A stretch of DNA of 64,000 bases from Chenopodium formosanum. Taxonomy: Eukaryota > Streptophyta > Magnoliopsida > Caryophyllales > Amaranthaceae. The translations under genes were made by a program, and so were the position numbers. Below, piece by piece: positions 33,738 through 45,620 of the stretch. Position 1 is the first letter of the stretch; the number at the start of each line of letters is the position of its first letter. Under the pieces are notes generated by a model. That model searched no databases. It was not told where the DNA came from and worked only from the letters and a program-made list of their open reading frames with translations. The stretch lies in the NCBI GenBank assembly GCA_024500155.1, contig CM044879.1, positions 5,843,501 to 5,907,500 of the forward strand, given 5' to 3'.

Positions 33738-36113
33738 GTAAGATGTTTATGCTCTTTAAATCATCGAATATCAATTTCGCGATTTAGGGTTTATCGTTAA
33801 TTTATTTCGATTTAGGGTTCTTCTAATGTGGTTTATTAAATTATTGGTTTATTATACAATTACTGAAAGATTATCACAATGCTAGGATTTTGATATTCAT
33901 ATTCTGAAGAGAGGCTATTTAATTTGACAATTGAATCCAATTTGGTTGCTAATGTGTTGCAGAACCCTATAATTTTAGGACAGGACTATGAAAATGGAGT
34001 TTGTTAAGATTATTTCTTGAGCCCATTAGCTTATTTCTGGTTTATACTAAGTTTGTGATTTTAAGTATGATATAAGGAGTGATTTGTTGATTCAAGTTTG
34101 AATCTTTTTAATGAGGATTTGTTTGTTTTTTGGAATGTGGAGTGAGAAAAAGAAAACTAATACTCGTATGATGGCTGATTTCTCTTTAAGTAAGCAAGGA
34201 AAATGATAATAACGACGAACCAATGGCATATAATTCTTTAACAATCTTGAACAAAAATGCATCCGATTCACTAACATCTCTATCTGTTTGCATTGAAAGG
34301 ATGAATAATATGACAATTTTCCTAGGTTAGCGAACAAGCTTACACTGATAGCCTATATTATTCATACAATCTCCTTGAACATCTTTTTTAGTGTTACCCC
34401 AATAGAGCTTAGGTGAAGCAGAATGATTGCCATTTTCAAATATTTCTATGATGCTCATTTTTAGAATAGGAAGAAAGCACTTACATTTGATTACTCTATG
34501 TTTGTATAATATGTAGAGAAAAGAAGGAAGAGTGAAAGTTTTATTTGGTATTCCAAAGTTAGAGCAAACTGCATTGTAATCTTTCCTCAATCTATCGGTC
34601 TCTCCTCACATCATATCAAAACAAATAAACTTCTTTTTTTGTGTTTCAAATTCTTTCAAGTCTAAGCGTGCAAGAGAAGAAACTGTTTTTTTTCGGGATG
34701 TATTTGTTTAGGATTGGCAAAGGGGTAGAGGTGATGGTGAATCGGATGTATTTGTTCAGGATTGGCAAAGACGTTTGTGTCATTGGTTCTCCATACTTAT
34801 CATTTCCGCTCTTTTGTACTGTATGCTTTGTCTTATACTAGCTTTGTGACTAGATTGAGAATAAGTTCGTGTTACTTGGATTAGGAAACTTATATCCTCA
34901 CTCCTTAACTCATTGGATATGTACATGGAAGACTTCGACTTTTTTTTTGTGTGTGTAACATTAAAGATACTGAGCTGCGGTCCTTGTGGATGAAAGTTTT
35001 TTGTAATTTTAAGGAGGGATGTGATAAATTTACTCCAATCTTTAGTGATTTGCCTTGGTTTTGTTCTTTTGGAGTTTGCGTCTTTATTGTGTGAAAGCGG
35101 TTTTGTTGCTCACATGCTGGCTAACGTAAAAGTGGTTGGACCTTCTGAGTGCCAAGATTGTCAAGTTTAGTTTCCCTTTTTTAGGCTGACTTTTGATGTG
35201 CTACCCTTTATCTCGCCGAGATCGAATTTGGTAGGGCCTTGGGAAAAGGGGGGGGGGGGGGGGAGGGTGGGGGGTTTATTATTGTTATAATTTTTATAAA
35301 GTACTAAGACAAAATGAGAAATACTTTCTCATTCTTCTTTCAACTTATTTTTTGTGATCTTTACATTAGTATATCCTAGAAGCACCTGAAAGGCTCTTGT
35401 AGGACTATGAAATTTAACATGGAAATATAGTGAGCTGGAAAATATTTTTGGGTTTATGGTATGATTGAACCTTAAGTGAATCCTTTGCAGTTTATATATA
35501 TACCACGGATATGCTTTAAAGGCCTATCAGGCTTTCATTTTGCCAAAGGTCAAGGGAACCCATTAGGAAGTTCTTTAAGGTTTGCTGTGAAGGCAGCAAT
35601 TTGTTGGAAAGCCTAAATGATCAGTATTGCCTGGGGATTATTTCTGGAAAGTACAGAGTTGGCTTAAATTTTGGGTTGTATGCAAATTCTTCCTTGTTAA
35701 GAAGAACCAACCTATTTATCCAAGCTTCCTTCCCATACTACACCAGTGGCCTTTGGTTGAAAATTTTGCACTCTAGATAATTTGTTTGCTTATCTTGGCA
35801 ATATTTGTGCTATTAATTTTTCACCTGTAACGACACTCAGGGTAGAAAATCTCAATATAGCTATTTTAAGGAAGGTATTTCTACAATAATTATGCTAATT
35901 TGGTGTTTGGGGGAAGTTTTGGAGTTTTTGAAAAGTGATCACATCACAAAAATTAAAGAAGGAAGAAAACTAGGCTCTGTTTACAGTTCACTAATTTGAA
36001 AGCAATGCTTCATGTTTTTTTTGTTGATAGTTATATGTGGAAATGATATATCTTTATAGCTATATGGTGGGCTTATACTTACTGTATCAATTGTTCTGCA
36101 ATTTGTAAAGCAG
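33738..36113 (+). other. probable 5' UTR intron of the uS10m gene (2.4 kb)
   Basis: The donor TTTTTGAG|GTAAGA at 33738 and the acceptor GTAAAGCAG ending at 36113 would place a leader exon at about 33640-33737 and the next exon 8 nt before the ATG. The intron is T-rich and contains an 18-G run (about 35249-35266). ORFs inside match nothing. Boundaries are inferred. Confidence 0.5.
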
Positions 36114-36121
36114 GCTAAGCC

Positions 36122-36451
36122 ATGAGTACAAAGATCCGTGTAGTGGTTAGCTCTTTTGGCCGTCCATTTTTGGAAAGCCTTCCACCTCATACACAAAAGA
36201 TTTCACTGCCTGAAACTAGAGTATTATATACTGTTCTACGGTCACCTCACATTGACAAAAAGTCCCGAGAACAATTTGAGACAAGGGTCCAGAAATGTGT
36301 ACTGGACATAAAAGCTGAGAGGCATGAATTGCGCCACAAGCTGTTTTGGTTAGCACGTCATCGTATGTTTGGAGGTCAAATGGAAGTCCAAGTATTTTCT
36401 AAGACTCGTCTAGACCCTAAGCTTTTGCCTCTCCCGCAAAGAAAGCCTTAG
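36122..36451 (+). CDS. RPS10: mitochondrial small-subunit ribosomal protein uS10m (nuclear copy)
   Basis: A single 109-residue frame begins MSTKIRVVVSSFGRPFLE and carries the plant mitochondrial S10 core LPETRVLYTVLRSPHIDKKSREQFE (about 29-53), then HELRHKLFWLARHRMFGGQMEVQVFSKTRLD. It is the mitochondrial type, not the cytosolic eS10 or plastid uS10. uS10 sits in the head of the small ribosomal subunit. In many plants rps10 is still in mitochondrial DNA; here it lies among spliceosomal-intron genes. No presequence is present: the codon two before the ATG is TAA (36116-36118) in the same frame and the same exon, so no extension can be spliced on. Targeting must use the mature N-terminus. Relative to the usual protein a few residues are missing between FLE and LPP. 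Confidence 0.9.
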   Translation: MSTKIRVVVSSFGRPFLESLPPHTQKISLPETRVLYTVLRSPHIDKKSREQFETRVQKCVLDIKAERHELRHKLFWLARHRMFGGQMEVQVFSKTRLDPKLLPLPQRKP

Positions 36452-37170
36452 TATCTTTTCTGCTGTCATCTCAGTGTATGGAGCTCTCAATTTTATTGGT
36501 TAAATTCTTGATTTCAGATCTCTTTGTAGCTTTTGTTGAGACCAGATTGTTCCAACTACCTGTTTAAGGAAGCTTCTTTTTTTGGTTTCTTGTTATACTT
36601 CAACAAATAATTCTTGCACTGTCAGATGCTTGTGTCGTTAAAGTTTTATGAATGGATATTAGAATTTTGTACATCAGTGGAGTTTACCTATAAGTTGAAG
36701 CTAGAACTATGCCAAATTCTGGCTATGAAATCTCTCATGGATGTACTGGTTAATCAATTTTTGGCTATGAGAAAATGTTAAAGGTTTGTTACTGGAGAAC
36801 AAGTTTGTCTACGTATTGGGAAATTGCCGGGTTTTGTTACCCCTTGTGCTGTTCTTTGGGTCAATGATGATCAGATCATGTAACGAGGTCTTGCTGCTCT
36901 AATACTGTGTATTTTCTTCAGTTCATCAATCTACTGAATCTAAGCAGAAAGCAACTGTTAACATAGTTGGGAAAAATAGTTGGATTGGATTATGCAGTTT
37001 TTTGTCAGCAAGACTTGCCATGTACGAAGTAATTTTACTAGCAAGGTATACGAAGTATTCGTATACTCTTTAGATTATGTATGCTAGAACTTAAGCAGGA
37101 GTAATGATATTTACTTGGACTCGTTGAGATTTCAAGTATTAAATTACAACTCCCTCTGTCATAAAATAAC
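36452..37170 (+). other. uS10m 3' UTR and flank
   Basis: No further gene. The sequence runs up to the left end of the Mutator-like element at 37173. Confidence 0.5.
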
Positions 37171-37172
37171 TA

Positions 37173-37313
37173 GGGAAATTATCAATGATACCCTAGTGGT
37201 TTTGGCTTTTATCAATGGTACACTTCATTAAACTTTCATTATCAGTGGTACCCTTATAATTTACCCTTAATTACCCTTAATTAAACGTTTGTTTAATTAG
37301 GAGGGTTAATGGG
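37173..37313 (+). repeat. left terminal inverted repeat of the MULE
   Basis: About 141 bp from GGGAAATTATC to GGGTTAATGGG, inverted at 42392-42554. The right arm has an extra stretch of about 20 bp ('gttgagatcactgtagtaa'). It probably supplies the promoter of the GRF gene, whose likely TATATAA is at 37404-37410. Confidence 0.85.
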
Positions 37314-37496
37314 CTAGGCAATGCGAAAAGATTTAAATGCCCCTTTTAATCTCCCTCCAAAAATCCCAACATTTTTCCCTCCTTTTATTTCTTTCCTATT
37401 TCATATATAACCTTCACCCCTCTCTTCCCTGTTTCCATTTCTTTCTGAAATTTCTTTTTCTCTCTAATCTACAATTTTGTCAAGGGTTTTATATTA

Positions 37497-37781
37497 ATGG
37501 CTTCTTCTGGAAGGGCTTCATCTTCAAGCAATTTGAATGGGGGAGTTACATGGTTTAGAGCCATGAATTGCAATTGTGAACCACCAAGAGTTGCGGATAT
37601 TAGATTTTCAAACTCCATTGCGAATCCTAGAAGGCCATATTATAAGTGTAGGCTATGTGAATTCTTTATGTGGGTAAGTGAAGACCAAATTTCAAGGGAC
37701 ATAGGAGGGAGGCAAGGATCCATGGCTAGGTGTTGTTCATGCATTAAGGGTAGAATTTACAGAGTGTATGCACAAGACTGA
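37497..37781 (+). CDS. GRF-type zinc-finger protein carried by the MULE
   Basis: An intact 94-residue frame. A Ser-rich N-terminus is followed by a GRF zinc finger: C25-x-C27, then NPRRPYYKC with C51 and C54, then the aromatic EFFMWVSED end. The usual Gly-Arg-Phe core is Arg-Pro-Tyr-Tyr here. A second cysteine group (C79, C80, C82) follows. GRF fingers bind single-stranded DNA or RNA in other proteins; the role of these small plant ones is not known. The ORF starts about 180 bp inside the left terminal repeat, is transcribed inward and converges on the transposase, the position of mudrB in maize MuDR, to which it shows no visible similarity. TATATAA at 37404-37410 fits as its promoter. It could also be a captured host gene fragment. 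Confidence 0.75.
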   Translation: MASSGRASSSSNLNGGVTWFRAMNCNCEPPRVADIRFSNSIANPRRPYYKCRLCEFFMWVSEDQISRDIGGRQGSMARCCSCIKGRIYRVYAQD

Positions 37782-38224
37782 TGAATTTGCTGATTTCATG
37801 TACATGGTTGTGAAATTAGCTCTAGTGATGTATTTGGTGTTGTTGATTGTGGCTTTGAAATAGTAACCTTTTTAAGATAGTGGTTTGAAAACATGTACTG
37901 AATTTGTAGTTGAAATTAATGGAAGTTGTTTATCTTCATGTTATATTGCAACATTTGTCTTTTTTGAGAGAGCACAAAAATAAGCAAATAAGTACTAACA
38001 TAATCATATATATATGCAAACAAGTCATACTGTATTGCTTCCCAAAAAAACAGCTAGTTCTGCTAAGTACTTTACAGAAGTCATGCTGCATTCACAGCTA
38101 AGTACTTTCCCAAAAAAAAAGACAAGTTCTTGCATTAATAAAAACTGGTAAAACATGTTCAAAAACTAATTGAATACATCAAAGTTAGTCCTAATAACCT
38201 ACTGTTGCAGCAACCAAACAGATT

Positions 38225-41200
38225 TCAGGAAGATTGGGACAAGTCTTGTGGTTGGCTTGGCAATTGTGAAGAAGAGATCTCTGTAGCAGCAGACATAGCT
38301 CTAGCTTCCTTTGCTGCATTTGACTGATCCCTTGATCTTGTGTTCCTAACAACCATTGCCTTCACTGACTGTAACTCCTTTCCAGTTAAACCACCCTTGC
38401 AAGTTGCTTTGTTGTGGCCTAAATTCCCACAATTGCTGCATTTCACTGTTCTAGACCTCTTCCTTGGTTGGTCTTCACCCTCTGCTCTTTTCCTGTTTCT
38501 ACTTGGCCTAACAACACCTCTCTTCATCTTTGGTGGGTGGATGTGCTGAGGGTGGGTAGCATCAATAGGTGGTCATTGACTTGAATTAGGAAATGGGTGA
38601 ATCACAAAATTGTGCACTTGCTTGTAGGTTCTAGCAGAGTACCATGAGCTCACATAATTGTATGGATCAACTTTGGCATGTAGCATTGCCCTCACTGCAT
38701 GTCTGCATGGTATACCAGACAGTTGCCAAGCCCCACATGAGCATATTTTTTGGTTTAGGCTTAGAGAGAACTGAGACCTTCCCTCATGTATCTCATATTC
38801 ACTTGGACTTGACTGGAAGGCTCTGTAGGTGGAAATTGCTTTGCTAATGTCCCTGGCCAACTTTACAATCTTGGGGCATAAGTCATTATCCCCCCAGCTT
38901 TGTGCTCTGCCATGCCTTGAAGCAATCCTAACCATACACACTCTTCTAATTCCTGCTAATCAACCATATACGATTCATAAGTAATCCTAACCATAAGAGT
39001 TGTGTATTAACTGGAAAAAAAATTGTACCTTCAATAAGTGTCAAAACAGGTCTGCACCTGTCAACTCCCAAAGTGGAGTTAAAACTCTCCACAAAGTTAG
39101 AGGTGTTTGAGTCATTGCATACATTAGGATCAAATTTGTGTTTGCTCCATTTTGATTGATCACCTAAGTTTGCAAACCAGACCATAACATCCTCTCCTCT
39201 TTCCTTTTGCAATCTTTCCATTGCTTTCCTGAAGGTGAACTTGTTTGTGGCATTGCATGCCCTCCAGAATAAGGTGTGGTGTACATCAAAGGGCCTAGGA
39301 ATTCTTTCTTGTAGTTCCTGCTCAAGTATCTGCAGCAGTATCTCCTCTTAGCATCAGGCCACACATCTTTTAGGGCTAGATCAACACCCTGTTAATACAA
39401 GTAATGTCAGTGCAAGTAGTATATTATTACAAGTGCACACAAAATAGTATACAAAAAAAATGGTGAACAAAGTGTATACCTTTTGTCTGTCAGATATAAT
39501 TGTCCAATGTTGCCTGTTGGATTGCTTCACTATGTTGTAGAGATGCCAGAAGAAGTAAGACCAACTTTCCTTATCTTCAACACTCACAATGGCAAATGCT
39601 ATTGGGTAAATTTCATTGTTGCCATCTGATCCAACTGCAGACAAGAGTATTCCACCATAATTTCCCTTTAAATGAGCCCCATCAACTCCAATCAAGGGTC
39701 TGCAACCTGCCAGAAAACCCTTCCATTGCCCAGCAAAACTGATAAACACACTTGTAAACAAATTCACCCTAGGAATGCTCTCACTCAGCTGCCAAGCTAC
39801 AAATGCCTTTGACTCAAGATTAGTTTGGCAAATCATGTTAGCATACCTTGGCATCAAGGAGTAGGACTCATCATGTCCACCAAACAGTTCCTGAATCACA
39901 TACCTTTTCAGCCTATATAAAGAAGCTTGTTTCATGTATATCCCATATCTCTGAAACAACAATTCATTCAATGCTTTTCCTGGAATATCAGGGGCAACCC
40001 TAATATCTTCCATTACTTTTGGGGCAGCCCATTTCACAGTACATATAGGATTATATGTTTCCAAGCCCGTACAGTTGTGTACATCAGGCCATAATTTCTT
40101 GATAGCCCAAGTTTTACCATCAATTAACCTACTGGCATGTAATCTCCACTCACAACATTCAACATAGCATGTCACTGTGTATCTAGTGTTATCTGCAGCT
40201 ACAACATGCAGAGCAAAACCTTCTTGGACTGCATAATCTTTCAAAGTCTCTCTTAAGTGTGCCTTGTCTATGAACAACATCCAAGGTCTAAGAACAATCT
40301 TCCCAAATTTCACATCCTCATACATTTCACCATTACCGTAAAGCTGTTTAAAATAGTTATCATCATCATCATCATCTATAAATCCAAACTAGAACCCCTA
40401 TTCCCAGTTGTCTTCAATGTGGGGAAGTTGTCCTATGCCTTCCCTCTCATCTTCTGGCACATCACCATCTGGGATCACTTCACCATCTGAATCATCAAGC
40501 TTATCTCCAAAGCCTCCACCATCAGCATCCTCACTTGAGTCACTAGAATCACTGGGATCATCCCCACCATCACCATCAACATAAAAAATGACTTTCCTTG
40601 TAGCAGTTGGTTGACTACCTTCCCCACTCTTATTTGGCTTATGCAACTCTCTAGCCTTACCTTTAACCCATAGCCCTTTCCTAACAGCTGTACTCTTAGG
40701 CATTTTTCTAGTAAAAGTGTGGGATTAGTGGTTGGATTTGGACCTCTTGTGTTTGGACTAGTTGACAGTAAAATGGTGGGTTGCTTGGTATTAGTTTCAA
40801 CAGGGGAAAGCCTAGGGCTTCTCCTAACACGTAGTGTCTTAAAGACAATGTGTGGGGAAATGGGAGATGGGGTAACTGCTCACCATCAGACACTAACAGC
40901 TTTACCTTACCCTTACCCTTACCCTTTCCCTTGCCCTTACCCTTGCCTTTACCCTTTCCCTTTGCTGTACCACCAACAGAGCCACCTACTTCTTCTCCCT
41001 CAGCATTATCTAGAGACTTACCCTTACCCTTTTCCTTGTCCATGTACTTTTCAAACTCCTTTCTACCCCTTCTATACTCTTTTTCAGTCTGCTTAGCACT
41101 ATTCTGTTCATACATGTCTTCTATTTCAGTGAAAGTAGCATCTGGATCATAGTTTATAATCCTAGGGTCTGAGTCTTCCAATGAAGGGATAACTAGAGAG

Positions 41201-41817
41201 GCATGCCTTGTTGGTTGAGGTTCTGATTGGTATTTAAGCACCAATCTCCTCCTGGATTTCAGTTTACTCCTAGTAGAAGGAGTAGCTTCAAGAGGGTTGG
41301 CTTCATGATCAATCTCAACTGGAGGTTCAAGAACAAGTGCAGCATCATCAAGAATTGGTTGATTATCATGTTGAGGTTCATTGACAAGTAGTTCATGTTC
41401 AATTGGTTGATTATCAGGTTGAGGTTCAATGACAGGAGGTGGGTTATGGATAGGTGCAAGTACATGTCCAATTGCTTGCATAGCTCTTTCAGCAGCTAGT
41501 TTGTTCCTCCTAAATTCAGACACTAGATCATTGAGGGAAGTTGAATTCACAACAGTTCCAACTAAAATCTCATAGACATTAGCTTGGGGAAATGTCCTAA
41601 AAAATCTTACGATACCACCATCATCATTTATTGGCCAGTTCTTACCTCTATAAGCATATGCAAAAATAGGGTTAAGTATAACTACTCCTTTTTTTTGTAA
41701 CCTATCCTCAAATTCTATGACTAAATCCATTAAGTTACACTCATCAGGGTCCACCTCAATGTCAATTCTATGCATCTTGTACTTAAATCGAAACACAACC
41801 CTATCATGCTCAATCAT
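38225..41817 (-). pseudogene. mudrA-like MULE transposase, broken
   Basis: Read on the minus strand from 41817: an N-terminal domain (MIEHDRVVFRFKYKM...), an acidic and Lys/Gly-rich linker, the Mutator DNA-binding domain (about 40330-40080), the DDE/MULE core with VDGAHLKG and IISDRQK (about 39720-39481), a SWIM finger (C-x-C...C-x-H, about 38750-38680) and a zinc knuckle CSNCGNLGHNKATC (about 38440-38400). Two GT-AG introns fit well (39391-39479 and 38953-39028). Damage: in-frame TAG at 40398-40400 and 40389-40391, TGA at 38573-38575 where a Trp is expected, and frame changes near 40877-40882, in the A5 run at 40703-40707, and near 39267-39286. The first frame change could instead be a missed intron, but the intervening alternate frame reads as coding. 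The element cannot make a full transposase. Confidence 0.85.
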
Positions 41818-42391
41818 TTTGCAAATTCAGTATAAAATCACTTTCTTTAGAAACTCATCATGAATAACACACTCAACACCAATTTAAATATATGAAAAGA
41901 CTGAAATTTAAGCAATCACTGAGCATAATTCATAAGTTACACTGTTACATGCACACAATTGCAAATTACACCATAAGTTACTGTTACATGCACACAATTA
42001 CACCATTAATATATAAAAAAAAATTAAAATTTAGCAATCTAACAGGATCATATGTAAATTGAGCATAATTCAGACCTAAATCCTACAACAATTTCAAATT
42101 CTCCACAAAAGCAAACACATTTTGCAAACATGTATACATTATGTAAAACCTAACAAATCTCAACCAAAATTCCCAAAAATCATTAAAGAAGTGAGAACTA
42201 ACCTTTATAATTGCAAAGAAAAGGCTTCACTCGTGCGTCAGTTAGGGTTGCTCAGAGGAAGAAGAACAGGGGAGGGTGCAATGAAGTTGAACGATAAAAA
42301 AAAATTTGAAGTATTAAATGGTAGTGGTTGGGCTTTGGGGGTATTAATGACCAGGGGGGCATTTTTGTTAGTTCTAGTTAGCGTTCCCCAC

Positions 42392-42554
42392 CCCATTAAC
42401 CCTCCTAATTAAACAAACTTAACGTTTGTTTAACGTTGAGATCACTGTAGTAATAATTAAGGGTAAATTATAAGGGTACTACTGATAATGAAAGTTTAAT
42501 GAAGTGTACCATTGATAAAAGCCAAAACCACAAGGGTATCATTGATAATTTCCC
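42392..42554 (-). repeat. right terminal inverted repeat of the MULE
   Basis: Inverse of 37173-37313 with a small insertion. It lies 575 bp upstream of the transposase start at 41817 and would be its promoter region. Confidence 0.85.
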
Positions 42555-42556
42555 TA

Positions 42557-44149
42557 AAATTTTTATGTTATGATAAAAAGAGCTTTTATGTTATATTATG
42601 CAAGAGGCCGGAAATCTGGGATTCTGAATTCATGAGTTCATTGACTTGCTTACTCTATCTGTTATGTTATGTCTTCTGATCTACTCGCCTTCCTCACTGG
42701 AAAGAATCATCTCTCTCTTCTTTTGCTCACCATTTTTTATTTTCTTTGGTCAATGATAATACTCGTACTTCGTATTGATTAGTAAAATAAAATTGTGTGC
42801 AAGTAAGTTTAGATGTCCAATTGTTACAATTGTAGATATTATTTTTTTTATTTATTCCTCATGCTATTTAGCCTCTTGCTACTGACTTGGTCGCATACTG
42901 GCCTAGCTTCTTATACCACACTGACGAGGCATTCTAGGAACATGAGTGGAATAAACATGGAACTTGTTCCGATCTGTCTCTTGTGGAATATTTCCATAAT
43001 AACTTAAATTTGGCAAAGACTAACGGCCCTAAACTTTTGCCGGCTCTTAAAATAAAAGGTAGTGAATTTTGTAAAATTGTGTTAAGTTATTATGTGGTTG
43101 ATTATAAAGTTTGTTATGTGCTTATTATGTGTTTATGTTCGTTGGTTATAGGCGTTACCCCTTCTCGCACCAAGGCATACCCTTTAAGCGATTATATTGA
43201 CGAGATAATCATAGAAATATACTGTATTCCATAAATGGAAGCCACAGATACAATAATGGGTTAGTAACTTCGTAAAGTATATGACAATTACTCACCGACA
43301 TGTACTCTATAAATTGGAGCTTATTAGTGCTTCATATTAGGTGCAAAAAAAAAAAAGTACTTCATATACTTTATATGAGTACTAATTAAGCTAGCTCTAC
43401 CATTATAGTAGCTGCTCCTTCGCCTCCATCTCCATCACATCCTCATCCTCCACCGCCTCCCTCTCCTCCATCCGACTTTGTCCTTCTTGCTCTACAATGA
43501 CCCAAAAGTCTGTGTCAGGCATCACGGTGTGTGACTGCCCCGAGCACGAACCAAGGATTTTCATTACATGGTGGGTGGCTTATGGATCAGTAGCAGATCT
43601 TAGACTAAACTATATGGGAGACCAAGTTATAAAATTTAGTAACTTCTAATTAAAATTATAGATATATATAACTATTTACAAAAAACAATAATCTGACCGG
43701 TGTCAAGTTTAAAATAAATGACATCAATCGACCTCAGTTAACTATTATAGAAACTTGTTACATACAATTCAAATATGATAATTAAATAATAAATCACTAT
43801 AAGAAAACAATATGCGAGTTTGACGTAAAATCTTACTTTACACAACTTATATGAGCCAATAGATGCAAACAACATATAACGATACATGTACAATATATGT
43901 CCGGTACAAAAATAATATAATATAATTATTTAAAAATACATACCATTTAAAAGTAAAAGGGAATGTAATTTGGTTGATTTGGTTGTTGCTCACATAGTCA
44001 CATCTCATAGATTGTATGTTACAAGTTTGAAACCCAGTTGGCAGCTGGATAATGGAAGGAGCAATTTTGTTATGGCAAATATGGAATACAAGTTTTTAAC
44101 AATAATGGGGGGATCGGATATCGATGTCCCACACCTTGTTGTTGTTAAA
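42557..44149. other. intergenic DNA, no assigned gene
   Basis: A short coding-like piece at about 42985-43230 (NLAKTNGPKLLPALKIKG, then possibly after a GT-AG intron GVTPSRTKAYPLSDYIDEI) could be a gene fragment, but I do not recognise it. A C-rich stretch at 43420-43500 is low-complexity. Nothing else is seen. Confidence 0.4.
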
Positions 44150-44480
44150 CGAACTAGCTGCGGATTTGACACTATAAAACTTAATTGTGATGCTCTTGGG
44201 TTAGAAGGCTCAATGGTTGGGTTGGAAGGCTCTAGGGGCTCTTCTTTTTGCAGCTACAAGGAGGGTCTGAGGCTTTTGTGAGCCGATTATGGCACAAGTG
44301 AAAGCTGTAGTTTTGGCACCAAAGTTAGCAAGAAAATATGGGATCAACAAGGTTGTTAACGACTCTGATAACTTTCTCTTGTGACGACGAGGCTTAACAA
44401 GGCAGCAATTCACTTAACGTACAAGATATTCATTGTTCCTTTTGGAGTAGAACTAGTACGAGTTAATCATTGCCTGTGTG
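44150..44480 (+). pseudogene. decayed plant RNase H-like (RVT_3) fragment
   Basis: IKLNCDALGLEGSM, then in other frames LLFAATRRV and AQVKAVVLAPKLARKYGINKVVNDSDNFLL, match in order the plant RVT_3 RNase H domain (usually ...KLNCDA...LAAATRRV...AEAKAVLLALKLAREFG...VESDS...). At least two frame changes and a TGA interrupt it. Such domains occur at the 3' ends of plant LINEs and in related host genes; an A run follows at about 44546. Confidence 0.6.
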
Positions 44481-45620
44481 AGATTAACTTGTATGTTTTG
44501 ATAGACTCTTTGTCTTTTTCTTAATATAATTCTCTAGTTATAAAAAAAAAAAACTATTCATTAGTTATATTGAGTAGTTATATTATTTAATTATTGGAAC
44601 CTTTTCATCAATGTTTCATTTTCTATATGTAGATTGTAGATGTTGTTCTCACTTCTGAAGTGTTGATTTTTTAATTACACTCATATAGTAATGGGTACTA
44701 ATCTAGTTTGTTCACAGGTTTCTTATACAAGTATATGGTTGCCGCTGTAAATGCTTGGAAGCATTCTGATTTTTTGGGTTAGATTAGAATTATTTGCTTA
44801 ATGGTCTTCACAACACATACACTTTATAATGTATATAGTACGATAAATACAGTGAAAGAAGTATGTGAGTCTAGTAGATCATAAGTATATGATAAAAGAT
44901 GCGAGATCAAAAAATTCTTGGAATTTAAAGTAGTGGACAGTAAGAATGTAATGACAGTAATGAGTCAAGTTCAATAAGTCAAGATAATAATCCAGGAAAT
45001 ATATGGTGAATATATGACTTTATCAACAAGGGCTGCCCGGTCAATCTTTTTGATTGAATTAACTTGTCAATCTATTTTGCAAAGTCATGAGACTCCATAC
45101 GTTGATATGAATTAGCTATTACTCATTCCACAAACCACATGTATCCAACATCCATCAATTCAATTCCATGACGCCGTTTTGTTAAGCTTGTTTATGTTAT
45201 ACAACATCGTCGAGTGGTACCAATTGGCTGTTGATTTGGGACTACACTTAGTAGGAGAACTCGTGTAGTCGTGTTTGTTCGATCACTCGCAACAACAAGA
45301 AATTTTTTTTTGCAACGAAGTATAATATTAGTTAATAGCAAAAAAAAAAAAAAAAGATTTTAGAGGTTGTAGCAAAAAAAAAAAAAATAAAAAAAATCTA
45401 CGAAGTATAACATAATTACAGAGTCAGTTAATGAAGTTTCTCCAAAACCTCAATCCTCGACTCTTAAGAAATTAGATTTTTTTTTAGCTATAACCTCCCA
45501 TTAAATAACTTCCATCATTTTTTTTAATAACTTCCACCTTTCCTTTTTTTTTTTTGAGTCGTATATACACTTTTTTCAGTGCATTTCTGGTGCAGCTAGC
45601 CGCACAGTGCGATAGGGTGT
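44481..45620. other. intergenic DNA with A-rich runs
   Basis: No gene is seen. Poly(A)-type runs occur at about 44546, 45340 and 45375. Confidence 0.45.

Larger units (their letters stand above)
37173..42554. mobile_element. Mutator-like element (MULE) with long terminal inverted repeats, 5.4 kb
   Basis: The ends are inverted copies: left begins GGGAAATTATCAATGATACC and the right ends with its inverse. Similarity continues for about 140-160 bp, through 'ggcttttatcaatggtacact' and 'cctcctaattaaacaaac'. Inside, a mudrA-like transposase (pseudogene, minus strand) starts near the right end and a GRF zinc-finger ORF (plus strand) starts near the left end, so both are transcribed inward. The long repeats and MULE transposase identify a Mutator element. 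The 9 bp outside the ends do not match (AAAATAACT against AAAATTTTT), so the target duplication has decayed or is absent. Confidence 0.88.

Noticed and set aside
33738..36113. Extra N-terminal exon giving uS10m a presequence
   Set aside because: An in-frame TAA at 36116-36118 lies inside the same exon as the ATG, blocking any extension.
40850..41152. Plus-strand ORF rich in Leu-Pro repeats
   Set aside because: Antisense shadow of the Lys/Gly-rich linker of the transposase.
37160..42565. Nine-base target duplication for the 5.4 kb MULE
   Set aside because: AAAATAACT and AAAATTTTT share only the AAAAT core and last base; not good enough to claim.
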